This document shows, one piece after another, positions 37,701-50,480 of a stretch of 64,000 bases of DNA. The stretch comes from Setophaga petechia (lineage: Eukaryota > Chordata > Aves > Passeriformes > Parulidae). The DNA lies in contig JANCRA010000012.1 of assembly GCA_024362935.1 (NCBI GenBank), positions 8,866,001 through 8,930,000 on the forward strand, given 5' to 3'. Position 1 is the stretch's first letter, and every line of letters begins with the position of its first letter. The notes under the pieces were generated by a model. The model was given only the letters and a program-made list of their open reading frames with translations. It made no database searches and was not told the DNA's origin. Made by a program: the position numbers and the translations under genes.

Positions 37701-38830
37701 AGCCCTGAATAAATAATAATCATAGAAACCTGGAGTCAGCCAGGAAATAGCTGTGAATGAGACATTCATATTTTAAAACCTGAAACTGCAATATTATCTT
37801 GTTATGACTCTGGGAAAATGATTCTTTTCCTTTTCCCCTCTTGTTTTTTGGTTTGGTTTTTTTTTCCCTAAAAAAGAAGAAATGCTAATACTGCTGCTAA
37901 AGGTACTAAAAAACTTTATTTTGCCCTGTATTACAGAATGAAACATCTAAAGTGTTCTGCCTGATAAATACATTTAAAAAGCAACATTGAGAACAGTGCT
38001 AATTTAAATTCCAAAGAATTTATTTCTAAGTGAAAAGCAAAATTAGAGACGGAATACAGCTGCAACTACAAACTGGGATACAACTGTGATTATATGGGAG
38101 AAAAAGGAACAGTAGCTGAAAGAAAGTTTCACAAGGCAATATTGCTTTTGATAATGTCTTGGCAAAGTTGATTTTTTTCTAAATTTAATTGAAGGTCCCT
38201 GTTTTAAAGTATTTATATTAGTCATAAATCTTTAAAACAATGAGTAAAATTCATGAGGAATTCAGTCTCCATCTCTATAGAAATAATCATGAAGGGCAAC
38301 TCCCTGTAGTAAAACTAGTTGGAAGTGGTAATTCTTACTTAATTCAGACTCTTGACAAACATTCAGAGTTATTCCTTCACAAAAGAATCATTTACTTCTC
38401 CTTTTCTGTTCAGTCTATGCAGACTAAGCATGTTTCAAGACTGTATTTTTATGGTTACAGATGAGAAGAAACAGATTCTTACTGTAAAATCTGGTGTTTT
38501 AATTGATGACGGGGATATACACACAAATTCCTTTTCATATATTGGTCACCTTCAACAGAAATCCAAAAAGATCTGAGATCTGAGGGCTGTCTCAGTGTAA
38601 TCAAATTGCAATTAAGTTAGTCCAGAAGCATTTGTCAGAAGATATAATGGCAAGGACTATAAAGGAGAAGAATAAACTGAAAACACAGAATGCCAAAAAT
38701 CACCATCTGCTGAGATGATGGGAGTATCATGCTCAAAGCTGTTAAGGTGTTACTAGAGCTGTTGTCTGTTACAACATTAAACAGTTAATTGCAGTTCATG
38801 GGCTTTAAGTAAAAGGACTGGGGACTGCTT

Positions 38831-38844
38831 TTTACCATAGCAAC
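38831..38844 (+). promoter_or_regulatory. RFX X-box-like motif
   Basis: tttaccatagcaac matches the GTTNCCATRGNAAC X-box at all but the first base. RFX factors drive ciliated-cell genes, and CDHR3 is a ciliated-cell gene in mammals, but the site is 11 kb from the CDHR3 ATG, so the link is inference. Confidence 0.3.
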
Positions 38845-39240
38845 CACAAAAAAAGAAATCTCTTCCAGCATGTGTGCAACACACACCAACATAAAAGCAA
38901 AGAAAATAAATGTATTTGGAATTCAGCATTTAAACGATAATTATTTGGAGAAATTCCTCTTTCCAAATTTACATTCTGAGCATCCTGGAGAGAATTAGAT
39001 GCTCATTCCAAATTTACCAAATGTCTTTCCTGAGGGACAAGAAGATGTATTACATTCTGTATCTTTTCCCACTAACAACTGTTACGACGACTCCTGCTGC
39101 TTAGGTAAACAGAGTAGGGAAGGGAAAGAATACAGAAAAAAGGAAAACTTTATCATCTCACTAATGTGTGACCACATGTGCTGCAGGCAGGGCATGGGTA
39201 TAAATGCATAGGTCAAGATCACATGTGTACCATCACTTAC

Positions 39241-39330
39241 CTTCTGCCACTCCATCCATTTCTGCTCTGCGCTGAGGTCAGCCAACTTGTGATCTTTGGG
39301 CATGAGAAACATGTTATGGTGACAACATTT
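39241..39330 (-). other. Candidate exon with perfect donor, unknown product
   Basis: The minus strand carries AAG / gtaagt, a full-consensus donor, at 39,241. Before it is an open stretch reading MPKDHKLADLSAEQK then WMEWQK, which looks protein-like but which I do not recognise. The proposed acceptor (aacaatcag at 39,331) has a poor pyrimidine tract. It could be an unannotated coding exon, a UTR or lncRNA exon, or chance. Confidence 0.25.
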
Positions 39331-42079
39331 CTGATTGTTTAATCCCAGGTCAGGTCAGGTCAAGTTTGAAAGAAGGACAGGAGAAAAGGAAAGTGACAGT
39401 TACATCATTATCATGCCTTAAATGCTAACACATAATATTTTGGTGCCAATGGAACTTCTTATCCATGGTACTTTTCAAAATAAAATGCTGATGAGTTCAA
39501 CCATCTTTCCAGACACGGTTTCATTTGGATAGAATACTTATTTTGAGGCATGATTTTTCTGAAGTCTTTGCAAAATCCAGACAGCTCTAGAAGAGAGGCA
39601 GCCCAGCAAATTACCTGGAACAGTGACCTAAAAGGTGAGCCAGGCAGGTGAAAAACAGCTGGAAAGTGGGACCAGAGGTTCTGCTGGTTGCTATCCCTAG
39701 AGGATGTCCCGAGGGCAGGAGACAATAAGAAGAATTGTATTTCACTAGCCCTGAACTAACTAAAGGTTTGAATATGGAAATGTTTTTAAAACATCTATTG
39801 TAGCTGCTGAAAACAATTATGTCTGTGGCATCTGCCAATTCTCATAATTATCTGCTGTTGTTTCAAAAATGCGTATGGGAAATCTTGCAAAATCCAGGAC
39901 CAGTAATCCCATAGCTGACACAGCATGCTCTTAGACTCTTACACCACAAATGTAGTGTGAGATCAGAACAGAACAGTTGGCTACATTAAGATTCAGATTG
40001 ACAAAGACAGACTGAGGGGGTTTTGTCAGCTGATGTAAAAATTTCCATAGGCAGAATCATAAAGCCCTGAATAAATGGAGGAATTCACCCATATATGAGC
40101 ACTTTCAGAACCCAGAGATGTCCTTCAAGTTTTCCTTCTACAAATCCAGAAGACACAGGTTCATGGCTCTATGCACCTGTAAGTTCTCCATACTAGACCA
40201 ATTCTAACCCCTCCAATGCAGACTTATCTCTCAATTTGAACTCCTATTCTACTGCTATTTTGTTTATCAAGGCACTCAAGTTGTTAGGTCTTGTCACCAC
40301 TGACACTCTGTTTCCATACAGCCTCTAACACAGTATTTTTTAATAAGAGCATGACATAAGTTTTGCTCCATTGCTTACAAACAACTTTAGAAATATTCAG
40401 AAGTGCCCAACTCTACTGTGACATGAACACATAATTCAATAAAATGCCACTGCTTATGCTACTAATAGATTTCAGTGAGTTGTATTAATTGTGCTAATTA
40501 TGGTGATGTGCAAGGGCACAGAAAAAGAGCTCCACTTCTCCTGTAAACAGAAGAGTAGACACCTCTTTTTATAGAGAACTGACAGTCAATATATGCTTAG
40601 ACAAATAATCTACTGCAAAATTTGTCAGCCCACTGTACATAAGGCATTCTCATTTTGCCAGCTTTCCTGTACCACGGACCACAATTGTAATATTTTGAAC
40701 TCACCAGCAGCTGCAGGGCCAATACTCTTCTTAGTGCAGAAGGAAAACCAGCCATTGTATTATCAGATTACTACAGAATCCTTGACTGTCAACATGAATG
40801 CAAGTTTTTAAGGGCTCAGATTTAGTATACACAGAAAAAGATTCCAATTCCATACAGAGAGGAAGAGATGTTCGTGTTTAGTTAATGGTTCGGATTTGAG
40901 TATTTTCAAATCATTTATTATTATTATATATTATTTGGCAGAATTAAACACAGACAGGGAATCCACAGATGCCTGCTGTATCCTAAAGAAAAAACACTTT
41001 TTTATCTGTCAATTAAAAGATTTGGGAGACAACAGCCAGTTCTGTTAATCTTGGATCAAATGGGTATCTGAAGTTGAATTACAAGATTCTCAAATACTAT
41101 TTGTAATGATTTTCAGTTAATTTTTTCCCTAAACCACTATTGTTCACTTTTCATCAGTCTTGTAACTTTTGCATATACCAGATGTCACATGCTGAGTATC
41201 TACAAAACAAAATTTGATTAAATGCACAAATCTGTACCACTTGAAGTTATTAGCCAGTTAAAATGTTTGATGGCCATAGATGTACAAAGATTCTCTTAAT
41301 CTGAGTCTGCCAAGTTGCAGTGTTAGCTCATAGGCATTTCAGAAGTATGCACCCTTCGTAAGTAACATGGGATATTTTTAATGATGTCTGAACTTTTGTC
41401 TTTACCAGCTATGATTTCCATTTAAACCCGAAGTATTATTAGTAGTATGCTTATACTTGGATTCCTTAAAGGAACCAGTGCCTCAGGGACACTCATCAAA
41501 CCACAGGTTTCCAAAAAATAGCAAAGGACAATGTATTTTTATCATTAAGAGAAGGATTTAATTAAAAATTAACTTGATCTGTGAGACCATAACAGATTCA
41601 TCCACATCAGGTCTCTGCAACCACATTGCCTTTGTAAAAGGTCAGGTGAAGTCTGATGACAGAAGTTCAGGGTGGCCCATGAGAGGTTAACACATGTTAA
41701 GTCAATGCTTAAACATCACACATAATTTTTACTTTGGTGCATTTAGTTGTCAAACACATCACTAACTACACCCCAATCCTGCTAAGGCCTTTGAGATGCA
41801 TTTTGACTGAGCACAGAACTTGCAGTGCTTATCAGAAATACTACATTTGACTCTTCCTGGTTGTAATGGGAATCTTATTAGGACATATCTCCTTGCAAAA
41901 TTAGCACAACAATGCAAAGAGCTACAAGAGAATTCCCTCTATAATAGATGAGACACAATTGATTTCTGGCACTCCACTTCCAGCCTCAGCCAGAAATACA
42001 AGATGAACAGGCTTGCTTTCTTCTGTGATTTCAACACGTCTGCTTCCTGTATGAGCTGGAAGTAGGACATACCATAACA

Positions 42080-43070
42080 ACTGTCAAAACATTTCAGAAC
42101 CTCGAGCAAGGTGTGATTGGAGCCAGCCTCTCGAAGCAGAGAGGACTTGGGGAGCCATGTGAGCAGGCTGGGCCCTCTGCTCTCCACTGATCCAAGGACC
42201 AAATGTGACCTTACCAAAGGTGTAGCAGTGTGACTTTCCCTCAAACCTCTTTTCTGGCTGGCCCAAAACTTTCACAGCCAAGCTGACACAGGACACTCGA
42301 GTGACTCCCAAACACTGAGGGCCATCCCTCCCAGGCTGAAATCTTCTGGCAGCCTGTGGGTGCCTCCCCTCAGCCCACTCACCATGGCCTGGCCCTGCCT
42401 GAGCTGAGTCCCTTTTACAGTGGGGATCAGTGAGCTGCTGAGAGAGGGGCACACACAGGGCTCCAGAACTTGTGGAAAATGGTGGGAGGGGAGGCAGATC
42501 CCTGCACTGAGGCCAAGGGGCTCCAGCCAGGGCCAGGGTTAGGCTGGGAAGGACTGCTGGCTTCCCAGGGAGAGGCAGAGAAGAGGGGAGAAGGAGAGGG
42601 GACATGCCCCAAGACTGGAGGAATTGCTTAGAAAGGAAAAGAGGGCAACTCCAAACAGCTCTGTGATGGAAGAGGCAGCTCACTAGTGGGAGGAGAAGAG
42701 GTGACTCAGGAGTGGGAGAGACACGTCCTTCACTGAGGAAGACATGGGAAAGGAGAGGAAAGTCTCCTAACTGCAAAGTAGGGGATAAAATCAAGGCAAT
42801 GTATATTAAAAGACATGGTTGCCTCTGGTGAAGCAGCTGGGCCCAAGTGGGGAGGGTGGTGAGAGATGAGCTGAGAATGAAGAAAAGGCCCCAAACTGGG
42901 GTTTCAGTGCAGGAGATGAAAACACACCATGCAGGGTTAGGGTAAAGTGACAGAAAAGTGGGAACAAAACTCAGAAAAGGGAAGCATTTGGGAGAAAGAA
43001 GGATACAAACAGGACAAATATGGCATCTAGGTTGAGAAGGAACAGGAGAAAATTGGCTCCAATGCAATGA
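42080..43070. other. GC-rich, purine-skewed block with a 327-codon minus-strand open frame
   Basis: About 1 kb markedly richer in G and A on the plus strand than the flanking AT-rich DNA. On the minus strand 42,084-43,067 stays open for 327 codons, the longest open frame in the window. The predicted product is rich in Pro, Leu and Ser with no domain, signal or repeat I recognise, and no splice context. The skewed composition alone lowers stop frequency on the pyrimidine strand, so coding is doubtful. Confidence 0.4.
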
Positions 43071-46000
43071 GGGAAAGGCAGGAAGCTGCTGTTGTCAGCT
43101 GCCAACACATGCAAACGTGGCTGGTGAATGGAAAGCTATATGATACATTATTCATCAGGGCAAACTTAATTTTTAATGAAAGAATATTTCTATGCCTACC
43201 TCACGAGAAATGTGTGAAGATCTTTGGGGACTCATGTTTTGTGGTTTTGGTTATTCACACGGGCATTGTGGGAGAGCAAAGCACAGGAAAGCAGCACGCT
43301 ATTTGAAAGCAGACTTCATACTGAGGCAAGGTAACTTTCTCCACCCCCAAGAGGTTTTATACCTCAAAATCTAAAGAACTTTGCTCTGTCTTTCAAAAAT
43401 GCAGGGAATTCCTACAAATTTCTTCCTTCTGTCCCAACTGGACAGTAAAGAGCCTTCCTCTAAAATCTGGATATGGCCTTTGAGAATATTATTGTTACTA
43501 TTATTTACCAAAAACCTCTTTCAAATTACAAAAAACCAAAACAACAAAACACCAAACAACAAACAAAAACTGATGAATATTTAGTAAGTATAATACAAGT
43601 GATTTGCTGCACCAGGGCTAGATATGTTTTATAATTTTAAGAAGCAGTACGAGACATGCAGTGACGATGTTTTAAAACAATTTGTCTGTGATCCTTCCTG
43701 AGTGCCTGTCAATACAAGCAAACTGAATTTTAGCCTGCCAAGTACTCTTTGACCCGTCATTCATGTCTTTCAATTTCCAAAACATTTGCATTAGTTGTCA
43801 CTCTTCTTCAGTGAATGCACTCCTCTGACCTCATCTAACCCTGTTTCTTGCCACAAAAGCAGCTGATGAAGTGTTAGACCAGGGACTCTGGGTAGTGTGT
43901 TTTAAGGAGGGAGTTTGAGATCCATGTTTCATACAGGTTATACTACAGCACTGAGAGGGGATGTTCAGGTGTTTGGTGGAGATCAGGACATGGGGAATAT
44001 TTTTGAGGGAGAGAAAATACTGGCCACTGACATGGGTCATAAATGGAATTCTCAGAGGCTCCTGGCTGAAACCTGAAACAGCTGCAGAAAAAAAAAAATA
44101 AGCGGTTTTGCTTGTCTGAAGCAATTGGTAAATCCTCGTGTTCAGTGAGGATACATGCCTGCACTGCACAAAGGGTACCATTGCCAGCTTTGGTATCAGA
44201 AACACTCCAGCAACACTAATAAAGTAGAGGAGAAAACTTATCCTCTGGAAAAAGACAGTACAGCAGTAGGTTAATGCATTTAGATGACAACCAACACATA
44301 AGAAAAAATTGTTCAGGCACTGGAGCAAAAGGAAGCTCAATTTTTTTCACAGTGCTTGCATAACTCTCTTGGGTTTGAAATGTGCAGTAACTGTTGATTT
44401 CCATTGCTAGTTCATAGCCTTATCTTTGGTATAATTGCTTCTTTAAACTTTCTAGAGTTCAATGTAGAAAGTTACCTAATTGTGCATTGTCTGTTCATAA
44501 ACCTGTATGGTGCACCTCTCTTTAGATTTCCCATTTCATCCGATTAGAGCTGCTGTATGTTTCAAGCATTGCTTTGTTTTGTGTGAAGCAATTTGCAACC
44601 CTTTTTTGAGAAACATGTTTTTGTTGGGATACAAGAGTATCTCACTTTGAATTTCTTTTTCAGTTCTCCATTTTTTCTGTTTCTTTTTTAAGTGCTAGTT
44701 TCTTTGGCTAAGATGGAACCGAAAGCATAATTCTGGGGGGTTTTTCTTGTGTTATTTCAGAGGACATTAAAAATAGATTTTTCTGCTATAAATGTCTATT
44801 TAATACAGTTTTTCAGCTGAAGTCTGCTATGATGGTACTCACATAGTGTTTTGAGACACCTTCTGAAATTACAAAGAGATCAGAAATAGTACAGGGATCA
44901 CATTTGTGGTCAGAGTGGCTCTAGGAAGACTGGCTCATAGTGGCTTCTACACTTGGCTTGCTAACTCCAGAGTTGTTTTAATGGGCATCATGTACACATC
45001 TTTTCGCAGAAACTTAGAAAGAGGACTTTTTTTAAAGTGTCAAATTTATTTAATGAATTCAGCTACTCTCATTATCACAAAGCATACTAGAATGTTACAT
45101 TGTATTTTAAAAAAGCTTCAGAATCCGTTTTAATGGAAAAGCGCAGGACTATCCATTTGGTGGATTTTGTACCTTCTCAATACAAACTTCTCAGCTAACT
45201 TGAGGTGTTGCTGTAGCATTAAATAGAAACTTCATTTATCCACTGTGGAAAGAGAGACTGCAAATAGATGACTACAAATAGATAATCTAAAAGTTTAAAA
45301 TTAGCATGAATGTAAAAGTCCACCATAGAAATAGCTTGCACTAGTTTTGCACTCCTCAAAATGCTGAAGGATTAAAATTTCTGCACCCCTGTGACTGATA
45401 GTCAGCTACTTTGCTGGTGCTTTTCTTATGCAAACTCTATCACTGACTATCTGTAAGAAAATCTTGTGATTCATTTACTGCTCCATTTCCACCAAAGTAG
45501 ATACCTAGGTTCATAAAACTGTCTGCTATGAAATAATTTCTGCAATATAAGACAAAACCACCATTGTGGTAAATCCATTGCACAACAGGATCCTGGGAAG
45601 TATTTATGAATCTCCTGCCAAACTGCTTAAATCATGACTTTGTTACAAGCATCAGATGTTTATAATCTTGTTACGATACTGAGGCTTATACAGCTGGTTT
45701 TTTATAACACTTTTGTAGCCAGTTTAAAGCCAGCTGGTGCATGTATTGCCAGGTATATGTGATTTTGTTGTTGTGACTACACATGCACCCTTAGCACTCT
45801 CATGGTATTTTCTCAGTGTATGACAGCACGGTTGAAGTTAAATTCTGTCATTGTTTATTTGTACATGGTGACTACATATGATGTTCCTAAGAGCTACAGG
45901 TGAGAATTGCTGTTCTAGTCTGTCATGTCTTCACATTCAGATCCTGAAAATTACATTAAAATGTAATTTTTGGTCTCCAAATATTGATATGCGGCTTTGG

Positions 46001-49000
46001 ATCTCTTCTAATGTCATAACTTGTACTGCGCTTTTATAAAGCCCAAATCTTTAACATAATTAGAGTAAGTAGGTATAGATATCATAGATATGATATAGAT
46101 ATCATATAATTTTTATCTTTTTGTTACTTGGCAAAAAGCTTGCATTTGGAGATCATCTTATTAAAAGACCAATGATATATGGATTAAAAAGATTCGAGTT
46201 GAGGTTTTAGCTGTATTTAGCTAATTTATTAGTTAATGGCCATTACTTGCCTATAGTTTACTTTTTTAATACCATGTTATGATTGAATCACTCTAGCATT
46301 TAGAAGCTGCAACCAAAATCAAGGCTGCATTACCTTGAATTCTGAAAAATCACATAAAAAAGGAGGCTTCTGCTTGGCAATTGATATTAAAGAATCCTCA
46401 GGGACCAGGGAGGGAAAAAAGGACCTTTCCTGACTGACTTAATTATTTTTCTGTGGCAGAATGACTTGTTCAAGGTCATAGAAGCATTAAATTTTTGTAT
46501 TGGTGAGCAGGTGGAAAAAAAAAACAGAGGCTGTTTAATCTGCACTTTCATGTGCAGGATTTTTTACTAATTTCCTAAGGAACAAAGTCTTCTGTGACCA
46601 CGTTTGTGACTTTCCCTCACTTCTTTCCCTCTCCATCCATAAATTTTGGCCCAATTGATTAACAACAACAAATCTGAAAGAGGAATGAAAGTCTTAAATA
46701 GGTTTGTCTTTCTATGAATTTTGTGGAAGCAGATGCCAGGAGAAGGGAAGAAGAAACCATCTGCATGGTCTGTCTACAGCAAAGCTGCAGCTTGAGCTCA
46801 CATTCACAAGACAGCACTACATATATTCCTAACAATGGGAAAACTCACAGGTAATCCTGTGAGATCAACTCTCTTCCTATTTTGCTATAAGGCTCTGGAG
46901 CACAATCACATCTGCTTATTTGACACCAATGTGGAGTGAAATAGGAAGTGTTCTTGGGGAGAAGTCCTGGTGCAGAAGTGAGGATGCTTTTCTGCAGCTC
47001 CAGGACTTGCACCATACAAGACAAAGGAGACAAACTGAAGGCTGGTTTGCTCAGGGATGGTGTTATTTCTCGGTGCAGATCATGGAGGCAGCATAGATGT
47101 AACCAAAGCAGAACTCACACTCTTTAAACAAAAGATGCTGATCACAGGAAAGCTGGGCATATGTGTAGCTCTGTCATTTAGGGACATGTGTCAGTGATGG
47201 AATTAACGGTTAATGGTTGGACTCAATCCTAAAGGTCTTTTCCAACATAAATGATCCTATGATTCTGATTCTGGAACTGTTTGTTTAATGATAATGTTGT
47301 TCTTGAATACAGGAGGGAGGAGAAACTCCTTGGGAAGGGTTTTGGAAACCTTTCTCTTAAACTGTAAGTCAGTGGATTGTTTCTTTTTAGGAAAGAATTG
47401 GTACATCTTGAATCTTTTGATTTTATGCTAATTTTCCTTCATATGGTCTGTTTCTGTTAAGAACCTAGACTGTCTGTAGTGTGTCATGGTAAGCAGCATG
47501 TAGATCAGTGCCATGTGTTAAAGCTGGAAAGTTTCTTCTATTTTTTTTCTTGGTTTGAGGCAGCTTGTAATAAATACTTTACCCCTCCCCTTTTTTTTCA
47601 GTTGTGTGATTAGGAATTGCTTTATTTCTTGCACATCCTGTGGTAATGTTAAATATAAGTTCAACACTTGGCCATCCATACTTCCCTGAAATGTAGCATC
47701 AGTTTTCATCGACGGGGATTTCCTGGGTGCTCACATGCCCTTCTTTTGCATCTTCTCTCCAGATCCACATCTAGGGTAATCACACCACTGTTATGGTATA
47801 AGCTGTGCAGTTTAACTTCTCTAATTATGAGACTATTTGGCCACTGTCAAGACATTTGCTCAATTATCTTGCAGTAAATTTGAACACAAGTGTCAAACAT
47901 GGTTGACTATTAAGTTCATGTCATTTATCATTCCTTCTAAGGAATTCCATCTTGCTCTTCCTGACCAAAGAGTTTTTCAGTATAGTGGGCAGAGTTTTCA
48001 ACCTCAGCATAAGCAATTTATGTCTATTCTTTTTTCTTCCTCATTGATGTGGAAGGAATTATGTGTCCTTATAATTAAAAACATCAAACATATTCACTAC
48101 CAGCTGAATTTTGTTAGACTAAGTAAAACTCTCCTTAAATGATAGAATCTTAAGTCCTCTGATCTTTCTCATAACCATGTCCACACTTTTTTTTTGTTAG
48201 GAAGATAAATTTAAATTGCACATAATATTCCTAAATATATCTTGCCAGGACTTTGTATTACATCACAACTACCCTTCCTGCTTCTGGAAATTCCCCATGT
48301 AGTCTATGAAAGATCATGCATCCTGTGTCTGCTTCATGATGGCTGCTAACAAGCCTGCTGTGATTGCCTGGTTTTATTTGAAGGGTATTTTGGTGAGCTT
48401 TCTGCTTTTTTGATAGTGCTACTGAAATTTCTTGTAGCTAATGTTTACTTGACTGGAGGTACCCTGGCTAGGCCATACAGAATGAAAGCTTTTAGGCTCA
48501 CCTCTAGGCATTAGGGATGGGACTTGTATATTCCAGCTGCTTTTTGGAAGAGGTGGAGTGTGTTGACAGCGCACATAAGGCAAAGAGCGTCTGTCCTTTG
48601 CCACAAATGTTTATCCATTTTAGCACTATAAAGAGCTTAGTCTTCATGAAATTCTGGGCAATTTATTTAAATCCATTCTAGACTGCAGCATCATATATCT
48701 TCAGCAACTCCTGTCCTGCCCCTCTGGCCACAGCTCCAGCTTTTGAACAGGCCTGAAATGTTTCAGTGGGTTTTATGTTTATTTGGTTTTGGTTTTGTTC
48801 TGTTTTTTTGCGGTTTGTTTGTTTGTTGGTTTTTTTTCTTTTTGAGTCCGTATTAATTCCATGTTCTGCTTCAGTATTGCCTTACAATAGCCTGAACCAG
48901 CCAAAAGTGAATGAGTATCTGGGAAAAGATGCAGGACAAGGATGGGATCACACAAAGCTCACATCACCACTATGAGAAGAGTCTGTTGAACCATTGACTT

Positions 49001-49460
49001 CAGTCACCACCACCCCTAATGGGGCTGAAGAGCTGTATGAAAGCCACTACGTGAGGGATATATGAGGCTGCTTAAATAAAACCAAATCCTTCACTGGGAG
49101 CGTTTATATTTGGCTTAAGAGATATGAGCTGAAGCAACAGGCTTATGCTGAAACTCTTAATCCAGAACAGGTATATTGAGTATAAAAATGTTCGCGGATA
49201 TTTTCTATTCTTACCTCAATGGTGAAATAAGCAAAAATGACACTAACTATCCTAAATTAAAATCATTTACGTCTCATAGGTTATGTAGAGCGAGATGAAA
49301 ACCTCGGTATTGTTTGAGAGCAGCCGGACCTGCGAGTTCAGAGCTGCTGTACCGTAGCCTAGAACACTAAGACGAGAAAAATCGCATTTGCAAACAGACG
49401 AAACCTACTACAGACCAAGCAGTATTTGGATAACAAAATGGCTGTGGTTGGGGCTATAGG
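43070..49460. other. Intergenic sequence upstream of the ATXN7L1 island
   Basis: AT-rich, with A-rich (43,528-43,570) and T/G-rich (48,776-48,845) low-complexity runs and a CR1 fragment at about 47,190-47,270. No gene recognised. Confidence 0.5.
47190..47270 (+). mobile_element. CR1-type LINE, short 3' end fragment
   Basis: ggttggactcaatcctaaag, tcttttccaacat and the terminal gatcctatgattctgattct match a CR1 3' end in plus orientation. Left boundary approximate. Confidence 0.8.
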
Positions 49461-50480
49461 TGATCCACAGGAGCGCAGCTGGAAGCAGGGGAGCGGGGGA
49501 GCCCCAGCCCCGCATTCCGGGTTGGGTCCGCGGCAGCGCTGGAGTGCGGAGGGGCCGTGCCGCAGCTACCGAGAGCCCGTCCCAGGCACTTACTGCGGGC
49601 GCGGCGAGACGCGGGGCGCGCAGCCCCGAGGCGCTCACGGCCGGCGGCTGCGCCCTCCCGGCGGGGCTCCCGAGCCGCCGGTCCCGCTCCGCTCCGCTCC
49701 GCTCCGCCAGGCCAGGCCGGGCCGGGCCGGAGGGGCAGCGCGGGGGCTGCGCGGGTCCGGCGCCCCTCGGGGCGGGCGCGGGCCCGGTGCCGGCGGCGCG
49801 GGGCGCAGGCGCGGGGGACGCGGGCATGCGCGCTGTGCGGCGGGGAGCCCGATCTGATAGGGAGCAGGGGCTGACACTACCCCCGTGTGGGCGGCGGAAC
49901 GTCCCGAGGATGACGTGCGGCGTTCTCGAATCCCGTGTCTCGCTCGCTCGCTCGCCGCCGCCGCCGCCGAAGGAAACGGGAAAAGCAACAAGGAGGCAGG
50001 AGCAGGCGCGGCGCCATGGCGGCCCTGGAGCGGCCCGTGCCCAGTCCCGAGGCGTTCCTGGGCCAGCCCTGGGCCGCCTGGGTGCGGGAGGCCGCCCCCC
50101 CGCACGCGCACGGCGCCGCCCCCCCGCACAGTAAGGGCAGGGACCGGCCGCGGTCCGGCTCCGCACGCCGCTCCCCCCGGAGCGGGGCCGGGGTCCGGCC
50201 GGGCCGCCCCCCCTCCGCTCCCCTCCCTCCCTCCTCCCGCCGGGGCCGGGAGGTGCCGCCCCCCCGGGCGCTCAGCTGACGCTCGGCCGAGCCCCCGTGC
50301 CATGTGTGCGGGAGGCGCACGCCGCGCCGCGCCTGCCGTGCCGCTGCCCCGCGGCGCTGGGCCGGCGCCGCGGTGGGGGAAGGGGGCGAGGGGGAGGATG
50401 CGCGGAGGGGCCGGAGGATGCCGCGGGCGGGGAGGGGGGGCCAGGGTGCTGCCGCGGGGGGCCCGGCGGTTCCGCTCCCT
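49460..50480 (+). promoter_or_regulatory. ATXN7L1: CpG island promoter of ATXN7L1
   Basis: An abrupt change to very GC- and CpG-rich DNA. Visible sites: an NRF1-type core gcatgcgc (49,824-49,831), a CRE-like half site tgacgtg (49,911-49,917), GC boxes, a (gctcc)n run near 49,686-49,710, and ctcg/ccg microsatellites at about 49,940-49,970. An aaaatggct (49,436-49,444) just outside the island and ccatggcggc at the start codon both resemble YY1 sites. No TATA box. Typical of a housekeeping, dispersed-start promoter. The island could also fire antisense, but I see no supporting exon. Confidence 0.85.
50016..50130 (+). CDS. ATXN7L1: ATXN7L1 coding exon 1
   Basis: ATG at 50,016 in a good context (G at -3, G at +4) opens MAALERPVPSPEAFLGQPWA then AWVREAAPPHAHG. 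The segment VPSPEAFLGxPW is the signature start of ATXN7L1, a paralogue of ataxin-7 associated with SAGA-type chromatin complexes (family knowledge). The Ala/Pro/His-rich end is much more GC-rich than in mammals as I recall them. The donor CAC A / gtaagg at 50,130 (phase 1) joins exactly to exon 2. The start was chosen because every upstream ATG is out of frame with this conserved segment. Confidence 0.9.

Larger units (their letters stand above)
33900..42080. other. Intergenic AT-rich sequence, middle part
   Basis: No coding gene recognised. Two minus-strand intervals with good splice signals (34,669-34,712 and 39,241-39,330) are listed separately as candidate non-coding exons. Scattered A- or T-rich low-complexity runs. 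Confidence 0.5.
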
